Source of the DNA: Amoebophrya sp. A120
Taxonomy: Eukaryota > Sar > Dinophyceae > Syndiniales > Amoebophryaceae
Assembly (NCBI GenBank): GCA_905178155.1
Contig: CAJINV010000011.1
Span: 2,375,331 to 2,439,330 of the forward strand
Reading direction: 5' to 3'
Length of the DNA stretch: 64,000 nt
The notes under the pieces are model-generated. The model did no database searches and was not told the DNA's origin. It saw nothing but the letters and a program-made list of their open reading frames with translations. Both the position numbers and the translations under genes were made by a program. This document shows, in pieces, positions 44,697 to 57,626 of this stretch (positions are counted from its first letter, which is position 1; each line of letters opens with the position of its first letter).

Positions 44697-46646
44697 ATGG
44701 GTGCCGACGCGAGTCGACCCGTGCGCGGGTCCGTGTCCAGTCTACGTGCTTCGGGGATGAACGAGCATCGGCCACGGAGGTACCGTGGCGAATCTGAGGA
44801 ATCATCGTTCATGCCAGACATCGAAGTTCTGCATGAGGACGCTGGAGCGGCTACAAAAACCGTTTCGTCTGCCGCCGGCGTTCTCCAAGGGAAAAATTCT
44901 GAAGCTGCAGGTGCAAAAACTGGAGCAGGAACTACAACAGTATCGCAGGAAACTGACAACCATCATCTCGGGGATGCACCAGAAGTACCACGAGCAATCG
45001 TCGATCTCGCAAGGACGCCCGAGGAGTCACAACTCATCCAGGAACGCGAATTGGCGGAGACCTTGGCCAGAGAGCTCGATAAGGGGCTCCTTTCATCCGG
45101 CGGCCGCAATATTACCGGTGCGATTATACTGCCGACGCCCAGCAGAGAAGTTCTGGTTCCCGACGCACTTTCCAACTCCCGTGACACCTATGATGCGCCG
45201 GTGTATCAGAAAAGCAGCACGGCGAACTCCCGTTCCCTGAGTGCGCGCACGTCTTTTCGGACGTTGAGTGACGGCTTGCCGGCTGTGGATGTGGACTCGG
45301 ACGAGATCCAAATCATCAGCCCCAGTTCGGCCTTCCGCAGCTGCATCGCTACACCGCACGGGCGACGGAGCTGCTTCGAGGACGCGATAGACGTGGAAGG
45401 AGCTGGTGTTCTAGGTTCCTCATCGAGCAGCAGGGGTCCTCGCGGGTCTGTACTATTCCGTCGGCACTCGGTGTCGTCGCACGTGACAACCGTTGAAAAT
45501 GTCGGAGAAGAGCAGACAGAGGGCGCTGCTGCGGAAGGCGAGCAGCAAAGACAACGAGGTCGCAGCAAGTCCGAGCGAAGTAGCGTTCTTGCCGTGGACA
45601 GCGTAGAAGTATTGACCCGACCAGGCACGAGGACACGTGGTCTCGCGAGGTCTTCAAGCGGGCGTCAAGATGAAGTCGTGGTAGATCATCATCACGCCCC
45701 CGGCTCCTGCACATCTTCAGAGGAAAATGCACCCAAAAATCCCTCCTCTGAGCAGGACGCTGAAGATGACTTTCCGGAGGCGCTAGACCGGACAGTGCCA
45801 CGCGCACCTGCTACAGGGTCATCTTCTCCTGAAGTGAACAAGAAGGAGTCTGACTCAGCAACGACAGTCACCGCGCAAAAACTACCGCCGTCACCAACTC
45901 TATTGGAGGAAATTTTTGTTTCAAAGGAGGATCAGGATGGAAAGGCAAGCGTATTAAGCGACTCTGGTGCGACAAGCAAAACTGCAGAAACGCCGATGGT
46001 CCCCGCCTTGGAGGGCGCCATCGAAGCGTTGACCGATCATAAGAGGTCATGCTCGTCGTCGTCGTCGAGGCCTGCTCCTGCTGCAGACGGTCCTACATCA
46101 CCCGCAAAGAAAGAGCCAGCTCCTTGTTCTGCACCCAAAACCATCCAGGTTCTTTCAAGCGGCAGCACTTCTGTTGGCAGCGGTGTTTTTTCGTCGTCTT
46201 CGAGCGCAACCTCGTCCTCGTCGCAGCGCCCTGAACAAGCTGTCGAAAACAAATCTGCAACCGTCGAAGCCTCTTCTACCCCTGCTAGTACTACAACGCT
46301 ACCAGCAAGGCCGCCAGGCGGGGCGCGTTGGCAAGGGAGCGCGTTTCCGTGCGAAGAAGACGATGAGGCTGAGGAGGTGGAGAATCCGTCGCCGGACCCG
46401 CCACCACTCGATAGGACCACGACCTTGGACGAAGAAGACAGGCACTTATACGACGAAGCTAATGATTTTTTGCTTCAAAATGTCTTACGGGAAACAAGTA
46501 ATAGAAGAATTCAGAATAGAAGAAACAGAAACCTCCCAGGAGCCACAACAAGTGTCAACTTTTTCAGTCCCGAGAAAGACAGCAGCGGGCCGGTGTTTTC
46601 GATGCTGCCCTTACCGTCCTTATCCTTCGTACGCGATGAGGAATAG
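44697..46646 (+). CDS. Disordered protein with N-myristoylation-type start
   Basis: Single long exon of 649 codons from ATG 44697 to TAG at 46644-46646. The N-terminus MGADASRPVRGS has Gly2 and Ser6, as in N-myristoyltransferase substrates. The rest is low-complexity, Ser/Glu/Thr-rich with basic and acidic patches, ending in a more ordered ETSNRRIQNRRNRNLPG segment. A GT at 46629 could instead join the AG before 46853 and continue VKTDLQHLPSFGCGKHSG, giving a slightly different end. No domain is recognised. Confidence 0.65.
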   Translation: MGADASRPVRGSVSSLRASGMNEHRPRRYRGESEESSFMPDIEVLHEDAGAATKTVSSAAGVLQGKNSEAAGAKTGAGTTTVSQETDNHHLGDAPEVPRAIVDLARTPEESQLIQERELAETLARELDKGLLSSGGRNITGAIILPTPSREVLVPDALSNSRDTYDAPVYQKSSTANSRSLSARTSFRTLSDGLPAVDVDSDEIQIISPSSAFRSCIATPHGRRSCFEDAIDVEGAGVLGSSSSSRGPRGSVLFRRHSVSSHVTTVENVGEEQTEGAAAEGEQQRQRGRSKSERSSVLAVDSVEVLTRPGTRTRGLARSSSGRQDEVVVDHHHAPGSCTSSEENAPKNPSSEQDAEDDFPEALDRTVPRAPATGSSSPEVNKKESDSATTVTAQKLPPSPTLLEEIFVSKEDQDGKASVLSDSGATSKTAETPMVPALEGAIEALTDHKRSCSSSSSRPAPAADGPTSPAKKEPAPCSAPKTIQVLSSGSTSVGSGVFSSSSSATSSSSQRPEQAVENKSATVEASSTPASTTTLPARPPGGARWQGSAFPCEEDDEAEEVENPSPDPPPLDRTTTLDEEDRHLYDEANDFLLQNVLRETSNRRIQNRRNRNLPGATTSVNFFSPEKDSSGPVFSMLPLPSLSFVRDEE

Positions 46647-47377
46647 CAGTTACATTTTAGGGCAATAGAACGTTGTAGTTCTTTTGAAATCGCTGTGGCT
46701 GTTTGAAAAAATTAAAATGTACTTAGCTACACTAGCGCGAGCCACTAGAAGCAAGTGGATGCTGTTGAAGTTCAAACGACAAGTTTTAGAGCATTTATTC
46801 CAATAACAATATCTTCAATCTGAACTACAATACTGAATCACGACTTCTACAGGTTAAAACGGACCTCCAGCATCTACCTTCCTTCGGATGCGGAAAGCAC
46901 TCCGGACAAACGAGCGAAGGGTACTGTTCTACTTCTCATTGATGTTTCACTGTTATTCCTTACGCCTTTGATGTTGACTTCTCCGTGTATTCCTCGTGTG
47001 GTCAGTTGTGGGTACTTTTGCTTGCTTTTCGGTCAGCTTGGTTGATGCTCCTTTGTTTGGATCTTGGTGGTCGTGCTTTTTTTTGCATTCGTATCTCTAC
47101 TTTACGCGATGCAGTAGATGCACGACTCGTACTCGTCTTTGCCTGCTTCTTGTACGGCTAGTACTTAGGTGGTGTCTACATTGTTACCCAGCAGTGGCGC
47201 ACATCACATACACACGAACGGAGAACTTCTGCCACCCGTTCTGAGTACTCAGAAAGCCAAAATCGTCGATTGTCGATCTTTCTGTCGCTTACGCACAATG
47301 CGTTAATTCTATATTCCCTAGAGCCACCAGTGCTTGCGCTTTTGCTTTGCACAGACTTTCATTTGGACTAAATTACT
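46647..47377. other. Intergenic spacer
   Basis: Contains one possible terminal exon (46853-46942) of the upstream gene. Otherwise nothing was recognised. Confidence 0.4.
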
Positions 47378-50300
47378 ATGGGCAACTCCCCGAGCAGTAA
47401 AAATGCACGTCGAAACAAAACTTCAGGCCGTGGCAGTTCTAGTTCCGCTGATCAAGGAGGGATCTCCAGCGGGATAACACGACCTGGCAACATCGGTGCT
47501 ACTGTCCGCCCCTCGGAGCTGTTCTTAGCCGTGCACGAATACGAGCGTGAGGCGTTGTTTCAGCACCGGCTCCTGACCGGCGTGGATGTGCTGTACCGCG
47601 ATGTCCTGCAATTGCAGCGGAAGCTGGATGTGCTGGAGGTGTTGCTCGGAGCGATCACCAAGATTCAAGGTATATATAAGGGCATAAATAAGCGTACAGA
47701 AAAGCTATTGTTTTACTTTTGGTTCAATAGCTTTTGATTGTTTTTGCATCTGTACCAGCTGCACGCAAAAACACTGTGCGATTTCATTCCGAGCTAGCGG
47801 CACGCATACCTTTGTTTTTGTATACGCAAAGCATTTGGGAGCTGGTCGGTTGGTGGGAAAATTTGCTATACGTACCGCAATTTATTTGACGTTCTTCTTC
47901 ATTATGTCATTAAACAGATGACGACCTAGAAGTGGATACCGTGGTCGCGGAGACGCGATCCGTCATGCACCAGAAACTGCAGGAAGCTGAGGAAGCGATT
48001 CATTTTCGGGTGGCCAACTACCAAGTAGGCGTCGTGTGGCCTCGCAGCGGGTTGCTTTCCCTGATCTGTCTGCGGGACGCCTGGGTGGCGCACTTTGTCA
48101 GTGAGTTGCGTGAAGAATTCCGGTTGGCGAATATCGAGGTGCAGTCCTGGCTTGAAGTCGTTGCCAGCGCCGCGACAACAACAGAAGAAGATGTTGAAAC
48201 TCGTGCTGTCGACGCAAATAAAACTACAGCCGTAAGGAAAGAGATCGGAGCGGCAGATGAAAGTGTAGTTGATGAACAAAGGGAAACCACTGCCAGTAAA
48301 GAGACCACTGGCAGCACTACAAGCACCACCGCAGGCTCAGGAACATCGTCCACCCCGGTCGTGTGTCGGCAGACGCTGCAACGGATAAAGGACCAGATCG
48401 AGAAGCAGTTCGACTATTGGCAGTCGGAATTTCAGGACTGCTGGGACTTGTGGCAGTTGTCCACGGAAAAGCTGCACAAGACGGTGGCGAACAAGAACAA
48501 AAAACTGGAAGATTTGGAGCGGATCCTGCTGTGGAACCAGGAGCTGCATCAGCAGGTCGCAGCCGGGAATAATAATCCGGTGGAAAGTGGTTCTACTCAT
48601 GCGGATTTTGCCTCGCCAACATTAGCCACGGAAGAGAGCAAAGGTGCAGCTGCGACATCAACAGCAGATAAATCCAGTGATCATGGCGCAACAACGAGCG
48701 GCCCAATGAGCAAACAGGAAGCAGCTCCTACTTCAGTTACAGAGGCGGTTTTGTCAACAAAGACAAGCAATCCACGCAGCAGAACGTTACACACGAGCGG
48801 TATCCGAGGGAAGAGCGCAGCGACCGCCGGCGCGAACGGGTATCGAGTTGTGGTTCGCAAAAGCAAGCGCACCGGAGCTTCAGGCAAGCAAGACACGACG
48901 CTGTTTTCAAACGGTTTTCTGCACCTACAAACCTTCTCGAAACAGTTGTTGCCGAGCCGGCAGCAGTCGCAACCTGCTTGTGCCGGCAGCGGTGGCTCGT
49001 GCGGCGGGGAAAGTAAAGAAGAAAAAGCTCCTCTTTCTGAAGGATCGAACGCCAGTAAGAACGCTCCGGTGATGGGGGCCAGTGCCACCATCTCAGAAAC
49101 TGCTGGAGAGGTCGTGAAGACTTGTTCCAGCTCTGGCACTGCAGAGCCGGCTCCTCATCCGCATTCTGAAGATGCAGGAGCACTCACGGTGGACCCGGAC
49201 GTGATCTCACTGGCAGCAAATAAAACTGACGGCCCTGGGCTGGGGAATCGCGGAGGTCAAGATCCAGTCCACCAAAATGCACTTAGTGACACCGCGGAGG
49301 CTACGTCTGATGAACGCAAAGTACCAGAACCAGCGGAGCACGCTGGTACCGCTTCGCTTTCTGAGGGGGCGCAGGAGCAAGGAAAAGCCGAAACAAAAGT
49401 TGTTGCCAAACGCAATCAAGAGCAGGAACCCACACAAGCTCCTGCGGCAACATCTCTCGTTTTATCAGCGACCGCAGCCGACACACCTCCTGACGGAGAT
49501 CCTGAGTCCATTGCCCCACCAGCAGACGAGCAGGAGAAGAAGCCAGTAGGTGTTCTTCCTGCTACTGCTCCTTCAATTGCGACCGCAGCCCAACAACTAC
49601 ACAGTGCTTCATTCGACAACTACAGCACCGCGGTGGAAGAAACTACGATGCCCTTGGTGTCTTCCTCGGAGGAGGAGGACGAGGACGAAGATTCCGCTGA
49701 TTTTTCGCCGATAACCTGCCGGGAAAACATCTCCAGCGACGAAGACGACGAGGATGACATTGTTCCACCGAGGTTACTAGACGACGGAGGTCATGATGAT
49801 CTAAGGGATCAGCCTGAAGCTCCTTCAGGGGTAGCTCTTGTGCCCTGCATAGTGTCCTCTCCGGCGGTGTTTTCCTCGAATACTACCTCTCCACACGACC
49901 AAGAGAACGAAGAGCCGTTTAACAATAGTGCTCGCCCGAGCGCTCGCTGCAGCTTCCAGCTCGCGGAGATTTTGGATTCGCCGAGCGGGGCAGGAGGAGG
50001 AAGGCTTGAGCAGTTAAAGTTTGACCTGGATACGGGGAAGCTAGACGCAGATGTAGTATTCACATCGGCTGTGCCGCTGGGAGTGAACGCAGATACACTT
50101 AGTAGCGCTGAAAAGCAGGGGCTGCAAGATTCGCCGCCCGGAGATCATGCCGAACAAGCGAAGGTTGCAAACGGTGAGAGGGGCGCACCTGAAGACACCG
50201 AGGAGAAACCTACCATCGCTGGCACAACTCCCGACCCGGTGCCCCTCGCGGAGCGCCTGGCGCGCAGCTCTTCCGCCAAAAGAAGAAGCGAGTGCTCGTC

Positions 50301-53300
50301 TGGTGTCAAGGTGCATAGCTTTGGACAACAAGGTGAGACTCCTCTTGCAGCTCGAGTGTCAACAACGACCCACCCGTCCGCATCGCCGGTGGAGGTTAAT
50401 AAGACGGATGTTGATATTCTTCCGGAAGTTAAAACTGGCGGAACTTCTGCTTCTCATTCTACTACCACAACAGCACCACCTCCACCCCCTTCTGCTCCCG
50501 AACCGGCGACGAACGAGCCGATTCTGCATATGCCAGGATATCAGCTCACCACGAACAACTTCTACTCGGCGCACGGAAACAGGAACTTCTATGGACCCCT
50601 GCTCGAGTACGATACCATCGTCAGCCGCACGTTCGCCTTGCCGGACGAGGTTTCCATCTGTTGCGCCTACGTGATCGCAAATCTGCTGTTGCTGGAACTG
50701 CACCAGAGCGTGCACGCCGTGCCAGACGGCTTTCAGAGACTGAAACTGCTGGTGTCGTTACTCGGCGGCGAGAGCAGTCGGGAGATGAAAAGGAACAACG
50801 ACTACAGGAACGGCCAACTTCTACGGGGGGGTAAAAATAGCAGTTCTAGTAGTCCGGTAGTTCTTGCAGCAGGTGCATCAAACAAAGAGCACCAGGGTCA
50901 AGAAGAAGAGAACGGGAACCTTCAAGAACACAGCAAGAGTACATCAAGCGGAACAACTCAGAACGGTGCCTCAAATCGATTTCGAAGCGAAAACAAAGCG
51001 GTAATGTCCACCTCGTCTACTTCATCTGCACCACCCACTGCTGCTAGTACCAGCACGACCAGCGCCGCCTGCGCATCTAAGCCTTCTGGTTCGGCGTGTT
51101 TCTATCACCTTCGCCCCTTCATTGCGCTTCAACTGCTCTACCGTGGGCGCGAACTGACCGAACTGCTGCAATTCGTCGACCTCGCGAGCATCGACCGGGC
51201 GGAATACCGAAAGCTGTGCTACTACCTGCAAAAGTCAAAAACGCCGGAAGATTTCCTCACCAAGACGGGCAGCACCGGGGCGGCAGTAACAACCACGGCG
51301 ACAACTACAACATCTTCGTGCTCTCCGAGGAACGAACACAATTCAACACCGCGAGAAAATAATAAGAGTAGTCGCGGCTCGTCCACGTTGAACCCCCCTA
51401 TTCAAAGTGGAGTTCCCTCGTCCTCTGCCTCTGGTACAACTACTGCAGCTGCGCCCGCACGCAGCAAGCTGAGCTCCACGTCTTTGACGATTATCAGTGG
51501 ATTAATCCTCGACGCGATGCACGCCTACTTGAAGTTTTGTTGCGAGGTTTTGTGCCAGATCAGCATCCAATCGCCGAAACTACAGAACAACGTCTTGACG
51601 CTGAGCGACGTTATGGTTCTGGTGGAGCACCAACACCAAGCGGGGTCGGTGGGGAAGAAAAGGAGGAAAACGACGATTTTTGGAGGAGGATCTCAGCGCA
51701 CCTCTACCTTGAGTTCTTTGTCGGGGAGAAAGGACTTTGCAACCTCCACTACGCCTGGAGTGGTGTCGCTAGGTACCATTCTGAGTTCCGGCGGAGGTGT
51801 AGCAGATGTAGATGATGCAAGAGCCACGGCACAAGCTGCGCAAGAGCTGGAGAACGACTTACACGCACTGTCGATTGAGGAAGCGGAGCAATTTCTCGCC
51901 GAGATCAACGCCTTTGTATCCCTTCTCGCCTCGAATGAAAACTGTCCGAAAGTGTTTTCGGGCGAACAAGAAGAAGATCTACTATTGCCACCGGAAGAGC
52001 AGGACGGCGCGAGCGCAACGGGAACGACAGCAAGCGGTAGTAGTTCTAATCTCTTCGGTAATATTGACCCTATGGAAGCGTGCTCCCCGCGGGCACACAT
52101 CAGCCAGCACGTGCTGAAAGCGGAAGGAAAAAGTCTCGGGAATAGCCATGCGAACAGGAACAAAAACAGCAGTTCATCATCTTCTTTGAGTAGGGCTGCG
52201 CAGACTTCTTCTTCGAGGAGACGACGGCCGGGTAATGTAGATAGAACGCCAAAAAGAAAAAATCACAAACAGCAGTCGGACCAGATCGCAGACGGGGATG
52301 CAACAGCTACTTCTCTGTCGAAGCCACGAAATTGGGGCCGGAAACACGCCGCGCTGACGTTCCAATCAACGAAATCACAGCTGTGCAAAGTCGCGAACAT
52401 ACTAGAGCACGCGGTGCAGTTATTGACGGTGGAAGAAGAAAGATGGAGAGTGGTGTCTTCTCCTGAGATGATTGCGAACGACGAGGAGCTTGTGCCTTTC
52501 CATCTCTTCATTGTGGACGAAAACGAAAACAAGGAAAATGTTGACAAACAGCAGCTACAAGATCAAGAGAATGGTGCGAACGACATTGCTACATCCTCAA
52601 AACCCGGCTCCAGCTGTTTGCCAAAAACGTCGGGAATCTCAGTCGGCACTTCCGGATCTTCCTCCTCCTCGTCCTCTTTTGTTCCTCCAGGTGCAAGAAC
52701 ATTACCGCCTTCCACCTCGCAAGGTAGAGAACAACCATCGATAAACACGACAAAGAAGCGGCAAACAAGCGGTTCTGGCCTCTGCGGCCTGGGGGACAGT
52801 CGGGCTTCCAGAGGGAAACAAGAGGGGAGCGGGAGTACGAGCGACGCGACAACCGGAGGAACGAAAAAAAAGTCGGTTTTCCCTCCGAATGCAAGCATCA
52901 TCGACCGCCTTGCGCAGCAACACGAGCGATTCTTGCGACAAACAGGCCGGCAAGCCGCGATTAGGAGTGGTGCGAATTCAACTACTAGATGGAGAGACGA
53001 TTTTTCAGCTGGAAGGGAACAAGTACACAGAAGAGGAAATTATAGACCTCCAGGGCCTAGTACTCCTTCTGTTTCAGGACTTCTACCCACGGGTCCTCGT
53101 ACAGCAGTAGAACGAGAAGTTCCACCTCCTTCCACATCAACTCCAACCGATCGATTCCTGCACCGTTCGCGAATTGTTTTGCTGAGGATGTTTTTGCAGT
53201 TGAAGGTGGAAGATTTGGAGCGGTTGGACAAGAGCATTAAGCAGGACGTGACGCAACTGCTGAAAACCGCGGTGTCACACTGGGGCCAGAGGGAAGCGCT

Positions 53301-53727
53301 GCTGTTGCAGGCGATCCGGGGACGGAGAAGGACCGACGCCGAGATCCTTTCTTCTTCCTGCATGACCTACTACTTCCTAGACAGCTACAACAGCATCATC
53401 ACCTCCACACGGATGTCGTCGAATAACGGCGGTAGTGCTTCTTCTAACCAAGAGATGAACCGACGTGCTGCTGCAATTATGGAAGATCTTCGCGATGGCG
53501 CAGATGCAGGTAGTAAATGCGACGAGGACCTCCAACAAGAGGAGCATTTTTACCCGGAAGACGAAGACACCATCAGCAGGAAATACTGGGTCAGCAGCCT
53601 GTTGCAATGGCACGCGGACCCAAAAAAGTGCGTGTCTGACCCGGAGACCGGTCAGTTCGTATCCCCGCTGCAGACCGCGGAACGGAGAAACATGGGGTTT
53701 TTGTTTGAAGAGCATGTTGTTGGATAG
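47378..53727 (+). CDS. Very large (about 2,033 residues) low-complexity protein with N-myristoylation-type start
   Basis: Exons 47378-47669 and 47918-53727, GT-AG intron 47670-47917. It starts MGNSPSSKNARRNK: Gly2, Ser6 and a following basic patch, a classic membrane-anchoring pattern. The first 300 residues are helical (REALFQHRLLTGVDVLYRDV; QKLQEAEEAIHFRVANYQVG). The bulk is Ser/Thr/Glu/Gln-rich and disordered with acidic runs. Short ordered islands recur: PDEVSICCAYVIANLLLLEL, FYHLRPFIALQLLYRGRELT, ALSIEEAEQFLAEINAFVSL, LRMFLQLKVEDLERLDKSIK and a C-terminal KYWVSSLLQWHADPKKCVSD. The islands may together form one interrupted helical domain. No family is recognised. Confidence 0.7.
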
Positions 53728-54395
53728 GAGCTCCCATACCCATGCGTCAAAATCGTGGATGGGGTGGGATGAGAGGGTCCTGCGACAATGAGGATTGACT
53801 GCGAGTGCGACTTCGACCTCACTTATTGCAGTGATGAGAGTGACGAGCATTGAATCAGAATCCTGCGGTTGGAGTTGGTCTCCCCCGATAGTGCCGATTT
53901 TGGTATAGATCCAACAACATGGTCGACGGTCATCTGCTGAATAACGATGACAAAGGGCACACCCACGATGAAAAGCGTCTTGGTAGATGAAGAAGTCGCA
54001 CAACAAATATAACGAAGATACGAAATAGATGGCAAGGAAGGGCCACAGGCCAATCCCAGTCGGTGAATCGGCAAATGCCTCGACGTAGGATTAAACGGGA
54101 CAGAGTCGATGTTCTAGAGATTCTGTGTTGCGAGAGAAAATAAGAGAGTGAAAAATCAAAGCGAAGGAGTGATTCCCTCGTTTAAGTCTGCTTTTCGCTG
54201 CTGCTTGCGTCGTTGTCGTTCTAACGAGTGGAGAGATTGCAGTGCTCTTCCAGATGGTGATGCGTTGATGTTTTGATGTTTGCTAAGGTCCTGGGTCTCG
54301 TTCATGCAAGTAGCTGAAGGGTTAAGGTGGTACGTATGACTGATTCTGCTGCTTTGTTGATCCTGTTTCAGCTTTTCATGTGAATCAGGAGCATT
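53728..54395. other. Intergenic spacer
   Basis: No supported gene. A minus-strand frame at 53823-54074 lacks motif or splice support. Confidence 0.4.
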
Positions 54396-54744
54396 ATGGG
54401 CTCGGCGCAGAGTGCTTTCGGCATCGGCTCTTCGAGCGTCCATGACCAGGTGCTCGGGCCAGCTTTTGCACCGCGAGCAAAAACCACGACCAGCTTTGTC
54501 GGGGATGACCTTCTAAACTCGGCCGCACAGAGCGCACGGGAAGCTGCACTCGCCGCAGAGTCGGCGGCGCAAGCCGCAAAAGTCGCCCTGGCGGAAGTTG
54601 CCGTCGCACGGCAAGCCTCGGGCAACGCGAGAAAACAGATCCAGTAAGTTGTAGACCGTTCTTGTGTTGTTTTTTTCATCTCGCATTCGTAGGTACCAAG
54701 AACCCAGGAGCAAGAGAAAGCATGGTCTTTATGACGAATCTTGA
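54396..54744 (+). CDS. Small Ala-rich coiled-coil protein with N-myristoylation-type start
   Basis: Two exons, 54396-54643 and 54693-54744, joined by a 49-nt GTAAGT...TAG intron, give 99 residues. It starts MGSAQSAFGIGSS (Gly2, Ser6). The middle is an alanine-rich helix with heptad spacing (SAREAALAAESAAQAAKVAL AEVAVARQASG). The second exon adds a basic tail (QEPRSKRKHGLYDES). Probably membrane-anchored by its lipidated N-terminus. Family unknown. Confidence 0.65.
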
Positions 54745-57626
54745 GTGCAATTCCAATGCCAATTTCCGCTGCAAGTGCAACATTTAAACCATGCTATTCT
54801 TGTCCAATTGACATTACCATTACGAATCTACAATTCCAATTAACTGGAACTACAGTTACCTTCGAAACGCCATGGAGGGACCAACTGGGGTGGCGATGGG
54901 CAGCTAAGCGGAGGCGTAGATAGAGCCCTGGAGGCGCGGCCCTGGTGCGCTAGCGCTCCTGGGGCTTGGTGCTTTATTTTGTTTGAGAATTCAGATGAAC
55001 TTTTATACTTTTTTGCGTACGGGACCAAACGGAAAACTCCGTTCGGTGCAAGACGAACTTTTTTGCGTGAATAAATGGAATGGCGTCAGATGATTTCTAT
55101 CGAAGATCGATTTTTCCCGGCCCTGCGCTGCCGTGAGTCGTGGTGCAGCAAATCAATCACGAGGATTTAGCCTTACGATTGGGACAGCCCATGTGATCGT
55201 AAGGCTTTGTTTAAAGATTCTTTCGATGTTCAAAGAAGAGCATACTTACTTACTCGAAGGACGATCCCTACACTCTAGCAACTTGATGTATGGCGGGTGC
55301 ATAGAAGAAGAGATGAAAGAACAAGCAACAGACAGCAGGACGAGTGCTTATCCCATTCCGGGAGATATTGCGTTTTATCTGCACTGAGACCACCGAAAGA
55401 TCAAAGCGAGAGAAGCAATTGTAAGATGAGTCAACATGACAATCATTGGCACAATTTTTGGCGGCGTGTACGTGTTACGACTATCAGTGCAACCGAGATC
55501 TCACTCTAGTGGCATACGAATCCGACCGAGTTTTGCGATGGTCAAGTCAAAGTCTTTATTTATGAGAAGGACCGGCAAATAGTTAGTTGCGGTTGCGGAC
55601 GGTGACGATCTTTATACACCCAGCTAGAGTTTCGTCAAACGCACTCGACGACGCGTACTAAAAGTAGAGCAGCGCTAGTACCGTAGACTATGTCTACTGC
55701 AAGAGGAATTGATTCCGATAAAGGCACTTAGTAATTAAAAAAGCTGATGTTTCACCCGAACGCGAACCAAATACACAGCGGCAAATAAAGATATTATTGT
55801 TAATATTACAAAAAAGAAAAACTTAAACTTAGATGACGACCACCAGAATCGAGACAAAGCAGCGCGCTGCAATTAGTGTCTACGATTCCTTCGTATGCAG
55901 TGGGTACATAGAGTCGATGTAAGTATCTTGAAGATTCTAGCGTGTTAACACATATTACACATTAACATAGACGAGCGATAATTGTGTGTTGGATTTTATA
56001 GTATTTGAAGTAACTTCCTTAGACTGTCTTTTGTTCTTGCGCAGCTGCAGCTTCTGTGTCTGTGCGACTTCGTGAAAAATCAACGAAGCGCCATTTAGGT
56101 GTCTCGTGTACGCAATATCGTAGCACTTTTTTTTAGCCTTAGACAGACAGAGACACAGGAAGCATTTTAATTTTTACGCTTCTGCACAGCCTGGCCTTTT
56201 GATTGTGAGCGGTGCCAAGAAGATTCGACGAATTCCCACTTAGAAATACTTAAAACAAAGATATTCGTATCCAGCCCCTATGTTTCAACTTCAAGGTAGA
56301 TGAAAAACGCAGTGACTTCTTAACGATTACCAGCAGCACTACCAAAGCCCGGCTACGTAGTTGCATTGGCAACGAGGTTCGAAAGTGCCACACAGTGCAC
56401 TTAGCATTTCTGATTACACTTACAGTCGAAATATTTTTTCTTTTGCCGAGTACTATCATTACGCCCCAACAGCTTTTTCCACTTGTATTCTGTCTGCCAG
56501 TTCTTGCAGACTGAACCGCAACCTTTCTCGACCAAGCAAAAAATGCAGAACCTTCAAAGCATCCGCAAGCTGGTTGCCATCGTTGGTATGATTTCCGTCT
56601 CCATTGCTTTCATAGATTGAAATTTCGCTAGACAACTAGCAAGTGCAAGACCCCGCGTCTTAGCGGTTGGTGGATGACGTTGAAATAAGCCAATATTTGT
56701 TGTGGCTTCGCAACATTTTTTATTTGTTTTCGGGAAGGAAAAGCAGTTTTCCTTCTCGAAGAGGCAGTTGCAAAATCAAGACATTTTTTCCTCCTGACTC
56801 GACTTAATAGTGCCACACCACGTATTAACAACTTTTTCGGCTAAGTGTGTTGGTCTCAGCTAGTGAAACTTGGACGCGGCCCTTGGGGTTTTAAAGGACA
56901 CAGGTACCGTTTCAATGCTCTCCAATTTATTCGCAACACTAAATTTGCGATAAAAACCTTAAAGACGAATAAGGACGGTTGCCTCGTCAGCGCCGTTTGC
57001 AATAGCTACAAGCAGTCACAAGCATAACAGCTACACGACCCACACACAAAGCAATACCAAATCTAAAGCTTTATTATTTTCTTTCAGACAGTTGCCGTTG
57101 CGCTTGCAGCGTTCTCATTCGAACCTTTTTGATTTCATTGTAAAAGTATGGTCTTGTTTAACGAGCCGCACAACTAGTACAGGATTTACAGCAGTAGCAG
57201 CAGCGCTGGTTGGCGCAAATCGAAATATTGATCAGTTGTAGGCAACAAGTGGACATCAGATAAATACAGACACAGACTCAGAGAGTAGTAGATTTCACTT
57301 TTAGAAATGCGTGTGGTGCTGCGCAGTGACTATTAGTTTTTACTGTTTGAGTAGATACGTTGAAGTGCCCTGTGTTAGTTGAGAGAAGACTGATTACTGC
57401 AGGAAAAGAAAGCTCAGCATCCACTTTGGAGTTGAGGTTGTGCCATCAAAAACAATTTCACACGACTACAAGGTCGTTCGTAGTCGAAGATAGTAGGTTG
57501 TAGTATCTATGCTTATGTTATGTTGAGGTTGTTCGTTACGGTTACAGTATGAAAATTTCTCTCTTTCTTCTACAACTACTTCTTCCACTCAAACTCCGAA
57601 TCGAATAAGAAGGCTGTGCGTCGTCG
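54745..57626. other. 2.9-kb non-coding stretch
   Basis: The longest gene-poor interval outside the GC-rich islands. AT-richer with many stop codons in all frames; no introner, tRNA-like or rRNA-like sequence was recognised. Confidence 0.5.

Noticed and set aside
53377-54006. 209-codon minus-strand ORF
   Set aside because: It overlaps the 3' end of the giant plus-strand gene, is Cys/His-rich and lacks any motif or splice support.
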